Below are positions 27,103 through 35,529 of a DNA stretch of 64,000 nucleotides, in pieces; the first letter of the stretch is position 1; every line of letters starts with the position of its first letter. A program made the translations under genes and the position numbers. The stretch lies in NCBI GenBank assembly GCA_033852075.1, contig JAWSVC010000021.1, positions 1-64,000 of the forward strand, given 5' to 3'. The notes under the pieces are model-generated. The model was not told the origin of the DNA, ran no database searches, and was given only the letters and a program-made list of their open reading frames with translations. The DNA comes from QZLE01 sp033852075 (GTDB lineage: Bacteria; Pseudomonadota; Gammaproteobacteria; QZLD01).

Positions 27103-28512
27103 TTAAGCAGAACACTCCTCGAACTTTGAGTTACAATACATTCGAGCTGCGTCATCAATAGTTTCCATCGCATAATCGATACAAACATCTATACCCATTT
27201 CACTTAACTTTTCTCGTGGATAGTGGCCTATGCGTGCAGTTAATACCGCATCTACACCTTTTAAAGCCTCAATAGAGTTATCCAAAACTGATTCACGATC
27301 ATCATCACAACTACCCAGACAATATTGGTCGGAGCGACGCACACCTTCGAACTCTACTTTTTCTTTAGTAACCTTATAAATCAGAAACTGACGTGCTTGC
27401 CCAAAATGCTGATTTATTAAATTATGGCTTTTAGTAGTTACGGCAACCCGAAGAGGTTTATTTATAACAATAGCCTGCTCTACTTTTTTCTCTTCCTTAG
27501 GCTTATGAGGCTCAGGATATGATTTTAGTAACTCGCTAAAGTTTTTCGCCTTCTTACTGAAACACCCAGACTGGTCCTCACCTAACAATCCAACAGCATC
27601 GGCACGACACTGACGACAATGACGCATCATCTTCATATCAATACCACATGTATCACGTAGCTGAGTTAGCTCTTCATAAGTAGGTTCGCGTTGTCCAATA
27701 CGACTAAAATGGGTATCAAATTCTGGCTTAGAAATCAGCGGCATAATGTTATGTATCTCTACACCCAGCTCTTTTATTATCTTACTTACATTTTGAATAT
27801 CACCATCATTTATCCCAGGTATCATTACCGAATTAATTTTTACCCGAGCACCACTGGCAACCATTTTTTTAATCCCCTCAATCTGCTCTTGAATCAAAAT
27901 TTCAGCAGCTTCGATTCCTGTATATTTTTTACCCTCAAAATACATCCAATCATATATCTGCTTACCTACAAAAGGATCTATTGTATTCATGGTAACGGTA
28001 ATATGCTTTGCATTTAACGCAATTACTTCATCTGCATATTTATTCAGATTCAAACCATTAGTTGATAAACAAGTAATAAGATCAGGGAAATTTTTATTCA
28101 GCAACTCGATAGTACCAAAAGTCTTATCCGAATTTGCCAAAGGGTCACCAGGACCTGCTATACCAACTACCGCAAGGTTATCAAGTTTACTACTGACTTG
28201 CTCAACTCTTTCCAGCGCCTCAGTTGGAGAAAGCAAACATGAAACCACCCCCGGGCGCGACTCGTTAGCGCAATCGAATTTTCTATTACAGTAATTACAC
28301 TGCATATTACAGGCAGGAGCCACCGGAAGATGAAGCCGCGCAAACTTATGCTGCGCAGATTCGGAATAACAAGGGTGTCTGTCTTCTTTTTTATCACTTA
28401 CTGATTTATTTTCACTACCGCAAGAATCACTACCGCAGGAACCGCCACCACAAGAATCACTGCTTTTAGCATTAGGAAAAGATAGGATATTTGCTGATTT
28501 GAAATTGGTCAT
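27103..28512 (-). CDS. nifB: nitrogenase cofactor biosynthesis radical SAM protein NifB
   Basis: About 469 residues (ATG at 28512 with GAGG upstream). NifB builds the 8Fe core (NifB-co) of FeMo-co. A Cys-rich N-terminal tail (SCGGGSCGSDSCG) precedes the radical SAM motif CNMQCNYC (Cys 69, 73, 76 counting from the GTG just before); a C-terminal NifX-like cofactor-binding domain starts near residue 350 (LRVAVTTKSHNLINQHFGQA). This is the fused radical SAM-NifX form. A sigma-54 promoter and two NifA sites are upstream. Confidence 0.97.
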   Translation of the reverse strand: MTNFKSANILSFPNAKSSDSCGGGSCGSDSCGSENKSVSDKKEDRHPCYSESAQHKFARLHLPVAPACNMQCNYCNRKFDCANESRPGVVSCLLSPTEALERVEQVSSKLDNLAVVGIAGPGDPLANSDKTFGTIELLNKNFPDLITCLSTNGLNLNKYADEVIALNAKHITVTMNTIDPFVGKQIYDWMYFEGKKYTGIEAAEILIQEQIEGIKKMVASGARVKINSVMIPGINDGDIQNVSKIIKELGVEIHNIMPLISKPEFDTHFSRIGQREPTYEELTQLRDTCGIDMKMMRHCRQCRADAVGLLGEDQSGCFSKKAKNFSELLKSYPEPHKPKEEKKVEQAIVINKPLRVAVTTKSHNLINQHFGQARQFLIYKVTKEKVEFEGVRRSDQYCLGSCDDDRESVLDNSIEALKGVDAVLTARIGHYPREKLSEMGIDVCIDYAMETIDDAARMYCNSKFEECSA

Positions 28513-28545
28513 CACTCCACCTCACTGAGTTCGTACATAAGACAT

Positions 28546-28561
28546 TGCATGAGGTGTGCCA
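28546..28561 (-). promoter_or_regulatory. sigma-54 promoter of nifB
   Basis: On the minus strand TGGCACACCTCATGCA: GG and GC are spaced by exactly 10 bases, matching the -24/-12 consensus TGGCAC-N5-TTGCA with one difference at -12. It ends about 35 bases before the nifB start. Confidence 0.88.
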
Positions 28562-28627
28562 TTTTTTATAGTTATTGTATCAAACTGTTTTTATTAGATT
28601 TTTACCACTACAAAATATATTTTTTGA

Positions 28628-28673
28628 TGTAGGGTTTGTTACACAAGAACTGTTTGTTGTGGGATCTTGGACA
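28628..28673 (-). promoter_or_regulatory. two NifA upstream activator sites of nifB
   Basis: Two exact TGT-N10-ACA sites, at 28628-28643 (TGTAGGGTTTGTTACA) and 28658-28673 (TGTGGGATCTTGGACA). They lie 70-110 bases upstream of the -24 element, the normal distance for NifA acting by DNA looping. They are 30 bases apart, about three helical turns, so both face the same side. Confidence 0.85.
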
Positions 28674-28830
28674 AAAATCCAAACGTCATATATGGACTCA
28701 CTCGTTTTACAAGTGTTTTTGACTTAATGTTAAACAAATCATCGCTGTCATATATTCGGCCTTTAACAGAGAGCAAGAGTGCCTCATGGCCCTAATGGAA
28801 TCAACTACCTGATTGACTAATCATTCCGAC

Positions 28831-30044
28831 GGCTTCGTAATGAGCCAATGACGTGTTTAGTATGAAATCAGGTCAGTTTAACTGTTTACCATCTTGTCAA
28901 ACCCACATCGCAACTGGTGGTGAGATTTTTTCCTTTTTAAGTTAGTTAATCTGTTAGTGCTTTTATCTACAAGCCTTATAAGGCTGTTCGTTAGCAATAA
29001 CAGCCCATACTACTCTAGCCATTTTGTTTGCAAGAGCTACAGTAGCTTTATTGTGATGCTTTTGAGTCTTTAGCATTAAAGCCCAGTTCAGCATATTATC
29101 CGGTTCTTTTCTTTTTGCTGCCCACGTTAGTGCGGAGCGCGCACCGTGAACTAGCAGCTGCCTTATTTGGCTATTACCCCGCTTAGTAATGCCGCCTAAA
29201 TTATTCTTACCGCCCGTAGAATTTTGCTTTGGGACCAACCCGCACCAAGCAGCAAAATGTCTACCGTTTTTAAAGTACTGTCCATTGCCGATGCTGGCAT
29301 AAATCGTCGCTGCATTGATTGGTCCAATTCCTGGGACAGTTAGAGCTCTTTTGCATACTTCATTATTTGCCGTTATTGAGCTAATTTTCTTGTCCAGCCA
29401 TTTAATAGCATCGTCTATCTGCAGATATTCGCCTCTTAACTCACTTAGTAAACCCCTCATGCTTGGGGTAAGCTCATTTTCTATGTCTTCGAGTGCCATA
29501 GGTAAGTGCTTACTAATAGCAGTTTTACCTTTGTTTAACGCAACACCAAACTCTGCTGCCAGCCCCTGAATCTGATTAGCTATTCGCGTTCTATCAGATA
29601 TCTTGCGCTCCCGTACACGTAATAGCGATTGAAGCTCTTGCTGCGCAATTGTTTTAATTGGAACAAAAGTCATATTAGGGCGCTGACTTGCTTCAGCTAT
29701 AGCCTCTGCATCATTGTAGTCATTTTTACCTTTGCGACGATATGCCACTACGTGCTGTGGTGGTATCAATTTAACTTCATGACCAAGCTTTTGAATAACG
29801 CGTGCCCAGTAGTTTGAAGAACCGCAAGCTTCGATAACAACCGTGGCAGCTTCATGATTTGCAAAGTATTTAGATACTTGCGAGCGCCGAATAAGCTTGC
29901 GTGTCTTAACGTTACCTCTGTTATCCATGACCACTGCATGGAATACATTTTTTGCTATATCTAAACCAACTGTTATATTACTCATTGTATGGACTCCTCT
30001 TAATTTTTAAATGGTGTTTAAAAATTATGGCTCATTACGAAGCC
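28831..30044 (-). mobile_element. IS110-family (IS1111 group) insertion sequence
   Basis: A single transposase gene is bounded by a perfect 17-base inverted repeat, GGCTTCGTAATGAGCCA at 28831-28847 and its complement at 30028-30044. Subterminal inverted repeats mark the IS1111 branch of IS110. The right end abuts the surviving half of an integron attC site (30045-30101), and IS1111-type elements that target attC are known. The outer limits are a few bases beyond the repeats and cannot be fixed by eye. Confidence 0.85.
28963..29985 (-). CDS. IS110/IS1111-type DEDD transposase
   Basis: 340 residues, starting MSNITVGLDIAKNVFHAVV. The RuvC-like DEDD catalytic residues are visible as GLDIAK, VVIEACGSS and KNDYNDAEA; the Transposase_20 part follows (LTVPGIGPINAATIYASIG, FAAWCGLVPKQNSTGGK). 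Length and motifs are complete, so the element could be active. Confidence 0.95.
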   Translation of the reverse strand: MSNITVGLDIAKNVFHAVVMDNRGNVKTRKLIRRSQVSKYFANHEAATVVIEACGSSNYWARVIQKLGHEVKLIPPQHVVAYRRKGKNDYNDAEAIAEASQRPNMTFVPIKTIAQQELQSLLRVRERKISDRTRIANQIQGLAAEFGVALNKGKTAISKHLPMALEDIENELTPSMRGLLSELRGEYLQIDDAIKWLDKKISSITANNEVCKRALTVPGIGPINAATIYASIGNGQYFKNGRHFAAWCGLVPKQNSTGGKNNLGGITKRGNSQIRQLLVHGARSALTWAAKRKEPDNMLNWALMLKTQKHHNKATVALANKMARVVWAVIANEQPYKACR

Positions 30045-30101
30045 GATTATATAGAGTGAGTCCGGTGCACGAAGGTATGGTGGTTGATGGCAATGTTACG
30101 T
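30045..30101. repeat. partial integron attC site, broken by the IS
   Basis: The right half of an attC: GAGTCC-like and GGTTGATGGCAATGTTACGT agree with the complete sites at 31214, 31924, 32653 and 33355. The left half is not recognisable on the other side of the IS110 element. Confidence 0.75.
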
Positions 30102-30102
30102 A

Positions 30103-30390
30103 TTAAGCTGCAATAAGTTTTTTAACATGCAGCTCATTACGATGTTGTTCAGCATGCCAAAGATCATATTGTGACTGCTGATTTAACCAACTTTCAGCAG
30201 ATGTATCAAAGGCTATGGAAAGGCGAATAGCCATTTCAGGGCTAATACCTGCATTACCATTTACAATAGCACTAAGAGTTTTTCTGCTTACGCCAAGAGC
30301 TTTAGCGGCAGCAGTAACAGTAATGCCAAGAGGCTCTAGACAAAGCTCTTTGATTATTTCGCCTGGGTGTGGAGGATTGTGCATTAACAT
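30103..30390 (-). CDS. higA: HigA-type antitoxin (XRE family)
   Basis: 95 residues, start MLMHNPPHPGEIIKELCLEP with GAGGTG five bases before the ATG. The helix-turn-helix VTAAAKALGVSRKTLSAIVNG is the HigA/VapI type, which binds DNA and neutralises HigB. It follows the toxin gene by nine bases (toxin first, as is usual for hig). Its stop is one base from the R' core of the partial attC, so the pair is an integron cassette. Confidence 0.92.
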   Translation of the reverse strand: MLMHNPPHPGEIIKELCLEPLGITVTAAAKALGVSRKTLSAIVNGNAGISPEMAIRLSIAFDTSAESWLNQQSQYDLWHAEQHRNELHVKKLIAA

Positions 30391-30399
30391 AGTGTCACC

Positions 30400-30678
30400 T
30401 CAATGATAATCTTCATAGTTAACAATTTCAGCATCTTGACCAACGAACTTAAAAGTAACACGCCAATTACCGTTAACGGATACTGACCATATTTCCGAAC
30501 GATTGCCAGTTAGTTGATGCAACCCTAGACTAGGTAGGTTCATATCTTGAGGGCAAGTTGCCGCATGTAACCTACCTAGAATGAGACGAAGCTTTGTTGC
30601 ATGAGAAGCTTGAATACCAGCAATGCTTCCAGTTTGGAAGAACTTCTTTAAACCTTTGTGCTTAAAACTTAGAATCAT
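30400..30678 (-). CDS. higB: HigB-type toxin (RelE superfamily)
   Basis: 92 residues. The pattern FFQTGSIAGIQASHATKLRLILGRLHAA, LHQLTGNRSEIWSVSVNGNWRVTFKF and the closing NYEDYH are those of HigB ribosome-dependent mRNA interferases. Complete, first gene of the higBA cassette. Confidence 0.92.
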   Translation of the reverse strand: MILSFKHKGLKKFFQTGSIAGIQASHATKLRLILGRLHAATCPQDMNLPSLGLHQLTGNRSEIWSVSVNGNWRVTFKFVGQDAEIVNYEDYH

Positions 30679-30770
30679 AAATTACAATGTAACCAATAAC
30701 GTATCAGGTGTCAACAGGTATGACACATACCACTTGAGCACAGTGTTTATATTGCACAATTATACAACCA

Positions 30771-31175
30771 TTATGTTGTGAGATAGGTTATAAACATTGG
30801 AACAGCGCCTTTTCCTAAATTAAAGCCGCATTGCTCATAAAAATGAGCCTCTTTCTCGTATGCTATTACAACCTTACGTGCATATTCTGAATATTTTTGT
30901 AACATTTTTTCTACTAAAGTTCGACCAATGTTCATTTTATGGTATTGCGGTTTTACCAATAGATAGTGAAAATACGCTGTCATAACACCATCAGATAAAG
31001 CGTTCATTAAGCCAACCAGCTCAGAACCATTCCAAGCAGTGATGACACTATCAGAGTTCTTTATTGCTTGGGTTAACTTTTCAGGATAATTGGCAGAATC
31101 CCACTCAACAGAGGCAAATAGATTTTGCAACTGTTTTGTGTCAATTGTATTAATGTCTTTATAGGTAATTTGCAT
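30771..31175 (-). CDS. GNAT family N-acetyltransferase
   Basis: 134 residues. The acetyl-CoA loop region reads VKPQYHKMNIGRTLVEKMLQ, and the rest (AHFYEQCGFNLGKGAVPMFI) fits the small GNAT proteins common in integron cassettes. It lies between the higBA cassette and the next attC, but I could not see a convincing attC of its own in 30679-30770. Substrate unknown. Confidence 0.85.
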   Translation of the reverse strand: MQITYKDINTIDTKQLQNLFASVEWDSANYPEKLTQAIKNSDSVITAWNGSELVGLMNALSDGVMTAYFHYLLVKPQYHKMNIGRTLVEKMLQKYSEYARKVVIAYEKEAHFYEQCGFNLGKGAVPMFITYLTT

Positions 31176-31213
31176 AGACGTTTATCTCAAATTTGCTCAT
31201 GATCCTTTGTGCG

Positions 31214-31299
31214 ATATAACTCTTGCCATAACCAGCGAAAAACCACTTGTGGTTTTGAGACCAGCAGAGAATGCGCAATGGTTGATGGCGATGTTAGCC
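31214..31299. repeat. integron attC site
   Basis: 86 bases, from ATATAAC to GTTAGCC, with the internal arms AACCAGCGAAAAACCACTTG ... GTGGTTTTGAG and GGTTGATGGCGATG. Genes of the adjoining cassettes run on the minus strand, and the toxin gene to the right ends inside the R' core. Confidence 0.85.
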
Positions 31300-31605
31300 A
31301 TTTTCAATTTCATTAAGCATATACTTACGGAGCTTTCTTTCTTGTCTGAGTACATGCAAAATATAAACAAAGTTTTGATCTATTTTATAGAGTACTCTGC
31401 AAGGATTAACGATAACTTCACGATAGTCAAAATCTGCAATTTCTTCCGGCACAGGACCAGATTTAGGGAAAAGTTCTAATCTACTTACTGTTTGAAAAAC
31501 ATTGTCTACTAGCTTTTCTGCAGCAGATATGTTGTTAATGGCAATATATTCAGCAATATCATTCAAGTTTTCAAGAGCTGGTTCAGTCCAAATTATTTCA
31601 GCCAT
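31294..31605 (-). CDS. RelE/ParE family toxin
   Basis: 103 residues (MAEIIWTEPALENLNDIAEY). ParE-type pattern: AAEKLVDNVFQTVSRLELFPKSG, FDYREVIVNPCRVLYKID, and VYILHVLRQERKL. It overlaps the upstream antitoxin gene by 13 bases (antitoxin first), and its stop codon lies in the attC core. Confidence 0.92.
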   Translation of the reverse strand: MAEIIWTEPALENLNDIAEYIAINNISAAEKLVDNVFQTVSRLELFPKSGPVPEEIADFDYREVIVNPCRVLYKIDQNFVYILHVLRQERKLRKYMLNEIENG

Positions 31606-31850
31606 TTTTTAAGCTTTTCCTTGGCTTCTGCTTGGGTAAATGTGCGACCATCTCTTATTGCTTGTTCACCTTTTGCAATACCTTCAAGAATTTGCATGCG
31701 ATTAAGCATTAATTGATAATCATTAACATCTAGTAGATATGCGGAAGGTTGACCGTGTTCTGTAATAAGAACAGGTTCTTTAGACTCATGAAGCTCAGCA
31801 AGAATTTTTGTTGCTTGCCTTTTGAGGTTGGTGACTAACTCTGTTTTCAT
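31593..31850 (-). CDS. Phd/YefM family antitoxin
   Basis: About 85 residues from the ATG at 31850, which has AAGGA upstream; a longer frame to 31880 is less likely. The Phd hallmark LITEHGQPSAYLLDVNDY follows the N-terminal DNA-binding part (ATKILAELHESKEP). The basic tail AEAKEKLKKWLK is the toxin-wrapping end. Confidence 0.9.
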   Translation of the reverse strand: MKTELVTNLKRQATKILAELHESKEPVLITEHGQPSAYLLDVNDYQLMLNRMQILEGIAKGEQAIRDGRTFTQAEAKEKLKKWLK

Positions 31851-31923
31851 AGGATATTCCTTAAAGTGAAAGAGTATCACTATAGTATCACTTTTTATGC
31901 AAGAATCGAAGCTTGGGAAATAT

Positions 31924-32009
31924 GGCTAACGCCACACATCAGCTGACCGAAAACCGCTTGCTGTTTGAATCCAGCACCAAAGGTGAGATGGTTGATGGCG
32001 ATGTTATAA
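31924..32009. repeat. integron attC site
   Basis: 86 bases from GGCTAAC to GTTATAA; internal arms CCGAAAACCGCTTGCTGTTT and GAGATGGTTGATGGCGATG. The same length and layout as the site at 31214. Confidence 0.88.
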
Positions 32010-32291
32010 GTCATCTTCTTTATGATGCCAAACTCTCAATATATGTATTTGAGATTGTTTATCATTGATTAGATAACGAGTAGTGTAATTATCAAGAATT
32101 AAATCTCTAATCAAATCTGGGTTTGGTGCTTTGCTAACTTCAATTCCCATGCGAGAAAAAGTTTTTAAATTATTAATGCCAGTTAGTAAACGCTTAGCTA
32201 CTGCTTGCGCAGCCATTGGATTATTTTGTTCAATAAAATCTCGTAACCGTTTCAGATCGGATATTGCTTCGGGTGTATATATAATTTTCAT
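32004..32291 (-). CDS. RelE/ParE family toxin
   Basis: 95 residues: IIYTPEAISDLKRLRDFIEQ, AKRLLTGINNLKTFSRMGIEV and RYLINDKQSQIHILRVWHHKE are the ParE pattern. Overlaps the antitoxin gene by four bases; stop within the attC core. Confidence 0.92.
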   Translation of the reverse strand: MKIIYTPEAISDLKRLRDFIEQNNPMAAQAVAKRLLTGINNLKTFSRMGIEVSKAPNPDLIRDLILDNYTTRYLINDKQSQIHILRVWHHKEDDL

Positions 32292-32554
32292 GCTTTTGGC
32301 GCAGGCTTTTCTTTAGCCGTACCCCAGCTGTTAAGCCAAGAATTAACTTCTTGTTCATCAACACCTATCCCCGATCTTACAGAGTCCAAAGCTTCTAGTG
32401 TTTCAAGCCATTGAATATCTTCTGCCTCTTGCCTTTTAATGAATTCCTTAATTGCTTGATTGATTAGGTAATTTTTGCTTCTGTGAAGCTTGTTAGCCAA
32501 TAGTTCAAGAGGCTTTTCTATTTCTGATTTTATTCTGACGCTTGTAACAGACAT
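32288..32554 (-). CDS. ribbon-helix-helix (CopG-like) antitoxin
   Basis: 88 residues; MSVTSVRIKSEIEKPLELLA forms the beta-strand DNA-binding element, followed by KNYLINQAIKEFIKRQ, the two helices. It pairs with the ParE toxin just downstream and should autoregulate the cassette. Confidence 0.9.
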   Translation of the reverse strand: MSVTSVRIKSEIEKPLELLANKLHRSKNYLINQAIKEFIKRQEAEDIQWLETLEALDSVRSGIGVDEQEVNSWLNSWGTAKEKPAPKA

Positions 32555-32652
32555 TGTAATACACCTTTGTGTAGTAATTTGTATTACATTGTAGTGTTTT
32601 TGAGTGCTATAAGCTATGAATTATTTCGAGAATTTAAAATCTGCGCGATGAC

Positions 32653-32738
32653 TTATAACGCCCGCCATAGCCGGCGAAAAACCGCTTGCGGATTTGAGTC
32701 CAGCAGAGAATGCGCAAAGATTTATGGTGATGTTATGC
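32653..32738. repeat. integron attC site
   Basis: 86 bases from TTATAAC to GTTATGC; internal AGCCGGCGAAAAACCGCTTG ... GGATTTGAGTCCAGC. The clearest hairpin of the set: GCGAAAAACCGC pairs with GCGGATTTGAGTCC-side bases. Confidence 0.88.
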
Positions 32739-33023
32739 CTAAGTTCGTTCTTTTGCACTTTTGTAAACCAACCCCTTATCTCTTTTACCAACAGCGATTA
32801 CATATACCGTTATTTCGTCATCATTAACTTCATAAACTAATCTATACCCTAGAGAGCGTAACTTGATTTTGTAGTGGTTTTCAAAGCCATTTAAGCGTGA
32901 AGCTTTGTTATGGGGTTTTTCTAAACGTTCAGTCAGTTTTTTCTTAAACTGAGTTTTGATTGGCTGGGCAAGCTTTTTCCATTCTTTAAGAGCGCTGGGA
33001 ATAAATTTAAGTTTATAGGTCAT
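32739..33023 (-). CDS. RelE family toxin
   Basis: 94 residues. MTYKLKFIPSALKEWKKLAQ, then LNGFENHYKIKLRSLGYRLV and VYVIAVGKRDKGLVYKSA; this is the classic RelE mRNA interferase pattern. It overlaps the antitoxin by 11 bases and begins directly at the attC edge. Confidence 0.93.
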   Translation of the reverse strand: MTYKLKFIPSALKEWKKLAQPIKTQFKKKLTERLEKPHNKASRLNGFENHYKIKLRSLGYRLVYEVNDDEITVYVIAVGKRDKGLVYKSAKERT

Positions 33024-33264
33024 CTATATTCACTTCGATGGCATTTTGTTTTTCGTGGGCACGCTCTTTAATAATTTTGGAAAGCTCAAAATCTTCCAAT
33101 TCCTCCATTAGCCATTCATATGTTTCAGCAGGTATTAAGTAAGCGGCAGGAACATTATGATTTAAAATGGCGATAGGAGCACCCTCAGCTTGATTTAATA
33201 ATGCTGATGGGTTTTTCTTTAATTCTGAGATGCTTGCAGAACAGGTAGAAAGAACTTGTCTCAT
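33013..33264 (-). CDS. Phd/YefM family antitoxin
   Basis: 83 residues: SASISELKKNPSALLNQAEG and APIAILNHNVPAAYLIPAE are Phd-type. Partner of the RelE toxin downstream in the same cassette. Confidence 0.9.
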   Translation of the reverse strand: MRQVLSTCSASISELKKNPSALLNQAEGAPIAILNHNVPAAYLIPAETYEWLMEELEDFELSKIIKERAHEKQNAIEVNIDDL

Positions 33265-33354
33265 AATAAAGCCTTAAAAAGAGTTAAATATAGTGCTATT
33301 TATAGCTCTTTTTATTGGTCTTTGCAATGAAAAGGTTCAAATTGCAGATATTAG

Positions 33355-33439
33355 ACATAACGTTGCCATAACCAGCGAAAAACTGCTTGCGGATTTGAGT
33401 CCAGTACCAAAGGTGAGATGGTTGATGGCGATGTTAGGC
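33355..33439. repeat. integron attC site
   Basis: 85 bases from ACATAAC to GTTAGGC, the best match to the GTTRRRY core. Internal ACCAGCGAAAAACTGCTTGC and GAGATGGTTGATGGCGATG. Confidence 0.9.
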
Positions 33440-33730
33440 GCGTTCATTCCAAGTTGTTGGATCTCTGCGAGCATGAATTACAGCTGTTACAATAATATTC
33501 TCATCTTCGACCAAGTAAAAAATTAAATATGGAAATCTGTGAATTAAACAACGCCTAAGGCTTTTATAAGTTAATTGATAATGCAGAGGATTTCTTTCTA
33601 TTTTTGAGAGTGAATCCTCAATGCATAATAAAAGATCATGACCTAAACCAGTACGCTTGGTTTCGTAGTAATTAAATGCTTCTGTAATATCAAGCTCAGC
33701 TACACGCCTGATAGTGAGAGTGTATTTCAT
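33434..33730 (-). CDS. RelE/ParE family toxin
   Basis: 98 residues: LTIRRVAELDITEAFNYYET, DSLSKIERNPLHYQLTYKSL and FPYLIFYLVEDENIIVTAVI. ParE type, ending in IHARRDPTTW as many members do. Overlaps the antitoxin by four bases; stop within the attC core. Confidence 0.93.
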   Translation of the reverse strand: MKYTLTIRRVAELDITEAFNYYETKRTGLGHDLLLCIEDSLSKIERNPLHYQLTYKSLRRCLIHRFPYLIFYLVEDENIIVTAVIHARRDPTTWNERA

Positions 33731-33930
33731 TGATTTCCAATTATACGGTTTTTGACTTCACTCCAAGAAGAACCTTTATCTTTATCTAAAAGATATGAAT
33801 CTAGACGTTTATCAAGTTCTTTGATTTGAGCATCAGATAGTTCAAGCGTTGAACCATCATTAACTACGCTATCCCATAGCTTTTCAGCTAATATGATTCT
33901 CTCCGAAGCTGTAAGATCTTGAGTTTTCAT
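33727..33930 (-). CDS. addiction-module antitoxin of the TIGR02574 type
   Basis: 67 residues: LTASERIILAEKLWDSVVND and LSDAQIKELDKRLDSYLLD. This small antitoxin family typically pairs with ParE toxins and is last (most upstream on this strand) in the visible cassette row. Confidence 0.9.
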   Translation of the reverse strand: MKTQDLTASERIILAEKLWDSVVNDGSTLELSDAQIKELDKRLDSYLLDKDKGSSWSEVKNRIIGNQ

Positions 33931-34212
33931 GGTATTTTCCAGTTGCGTAAGTGTATTAACTATTATACTACGAGATTTAAAATAAATCTGCTAAAACGCA
34001 CCTAACTACCATTCATTCATCATAAATGATGTATTAAATTCACTTTTCACACATTACCACACAATTATACCAATATCGATACCTACTAATAAAATAGGCA
34101 TTAATACCCTTATTCTTTTTGTTATATTTTCTGGATGCCGGCCTTCGCCGGTATGACGTTGTAGGTTGGCAGATGCGTACGTGTCGAGATTAAAGTAAAG
34201 CAGATTGTTATA
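33931..34212. other. intergenic region at the end of the cassette array
   Basis: No gene seen. It contains the palindrome GGATGCCGGCCTTCGCCGGT at about 34134-34153, one of the dispersed REP-like units. No attI or promoter of an integron could be identified. Confidence 0.5.
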
Positions 34213-35529
34213 TTAAATAAAATCTATTGGATTGCCGCGTTCAAGAAACTCTTTTAGCTCGTTAGAGATTCTGGAATCATTTGCAACACGCTCCCAGAAA
34301 TCACGCGCAATATTAATGATGCTTTTAATCATACCTGGCGTAAATTTATAGCTATCTGGCATTTTAGCTGCAAATTCATACGGAGCAACTTCGCCACCGC
34401 CTTTAGGGGCAAAACCCATTGAACACATGTCATAAACTGGCAGTAATCTAAAAAAATCGCCTTCTGCTGCAAAGCTTAAATTTCCTAAATGCATATCTGA
34501 GTTGTTTATTAGTTTGCCAACTCCCCAGTAAATTACAGTGTCATAAACGTGTTGCCAACTGACTAGTTGTTTTTGTTGAAGAGCAGTCATCACTTTTAGC
34601 CAGTTATCGCCAAACCCTGTAAATTCGCTATCAATTGCTTGAAGTGATATAAGGGGCATGCGCCCAAATTCTCCGGATCTATCAAATCGTTCTGATTCTA
34701 GAAAAAGTCTGCCATCCAATTCTAATAGGCGTGTCTCAGCGGCTGGAATATTGAAGCTGTGTAGGGCTTCGGTGGCATGAAATTCTGTTATTAGAATATC
34801 ACGCCACCTTCTTGATACATCATTATCACCTTTTGGGGAAAACTTAACTATGACATGCGCTGATTTTGGTCTGCAAAATGTTGTGAATTTTGGTTGTTCA
34901 CCACCAGCTGATGAACCAGGCACTTCGCCACTAATAACGTTATTTGCTAATAATGGATAGTCCTCTTCACTCGAAGTTTCTGGGTGGCGTCTTAAGCGTA
35001 AAAGCGCATTTGGCCCCAGCTTTAGATTGCCAGGCAGATCATCGCCATTAGATATTAAATAGCATCCGATATGGTTAGTATTCCAGTTTCTCGGGTCTGA
35101 GGGGAATTCACTTTGTTGCGAGGCTAGGTTCTTTGCTATTTGTCTGCCAATAAACCCTTGAGGGCAGAGGTCCTGCAAGAAATAAGGTAAGTCATCATAA
35201 AGTCCATTTCTTTTTTGACCCAGAAATACAGATGGCATTCCTGTAGCAGGTTCTACATAAAAACCCTCTGGAGCCAAAGGGCGTATGTGTGCTGCAATAA
35301 CAGTATTTCCATAAGCATCCACCATTACTAAGGCTAGTTTGTTATCTGCGCCAAAAGCATTACGGGTTAATGCATATTTTGGAGACCTGCCATCTTGTAG
35401 TCTAACAATATCATTTCCAAGAGCTTTAAGTTTACGTGCTACTACTGGTTGACTATAGCCTGTGTGGTTCTGGATCTCTTTTGATGTGGCTGGTCCGTTT
35501 TCTAAGAACTCTCTCATAGATTGTGGCAT
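34213..35529 (-). CDS. HipA-family kinase with N-terminal winged helix (YjjJ-like)
   Basis: 438 residues. The first 60 form a DNA-binding winged helix (NGPATSKEIQNHTGYSQPVV), followed by a HipA N-terminal subdomain (YVEPATGMPSVFLGQKRNGLYDD, LPGNLKLGPNALLRLRR) and the kinase core: GEVPGSSAGGEQPKFTTF for the P-loop, NNSDMHLGNLSF for the catalytic loop and LLPVYDMCSMGFAP for the metal site. HipA kinases phosphorylate tRNA synthetases; YjjJ-type members carry their own DNA-binding part and lack a separate HipB. No attC adjoins it, so it need not be a cassette. Confidence 0.9.
   Translation of the reverse strand: MPQSMREFLENGPATSKEIQNHTGYSQPVVARKLKALGNDIVRLQDGRSPKYALTRNAFGADNKLALVMVDAYGNTVIAAHIRPLAPEGFYVEPATGMPSVFLGQKRNGLYDDLPYFLQDLCPQGFIGRQIAKNLASQQSEFPSDPRNWNTNHIGCYLISNGDDLPGNLKLGPNALLRLRRHPETSSEEDYPLLANNVISGEVPGSSAGGEQPKFTTFCRPKSAHVIVKFSPKGDNDVSRRWRDILITEFHATEALHSFNIPAAETRLLELDGRLFLESERFDRSGEFGRMPLISLQAIDSEFTGFGDNWLKVMTALQQKQLVSWQHVYDTVIYWGVGKLINNSDMHLGNLSFAAEGDFFRLLPVYDMCSMGFAPKGGGEVAPYEFAAKMPDSYKFTPGMIKSIINIARDFWERVANDSRISNELKEFLERGNPIDFI

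Noticed and set aside
28516..28830. Left half of the attC on the nifB side of the IS
   Set aside because: No sequence resembling the left arms of the other attC sites could be found there.
30679..30770. attC site for the GNAT cassette
   Set aside because: ATAACG and TTATGTTG occur near the ends, but the internal arms shared by the other sites are absent.
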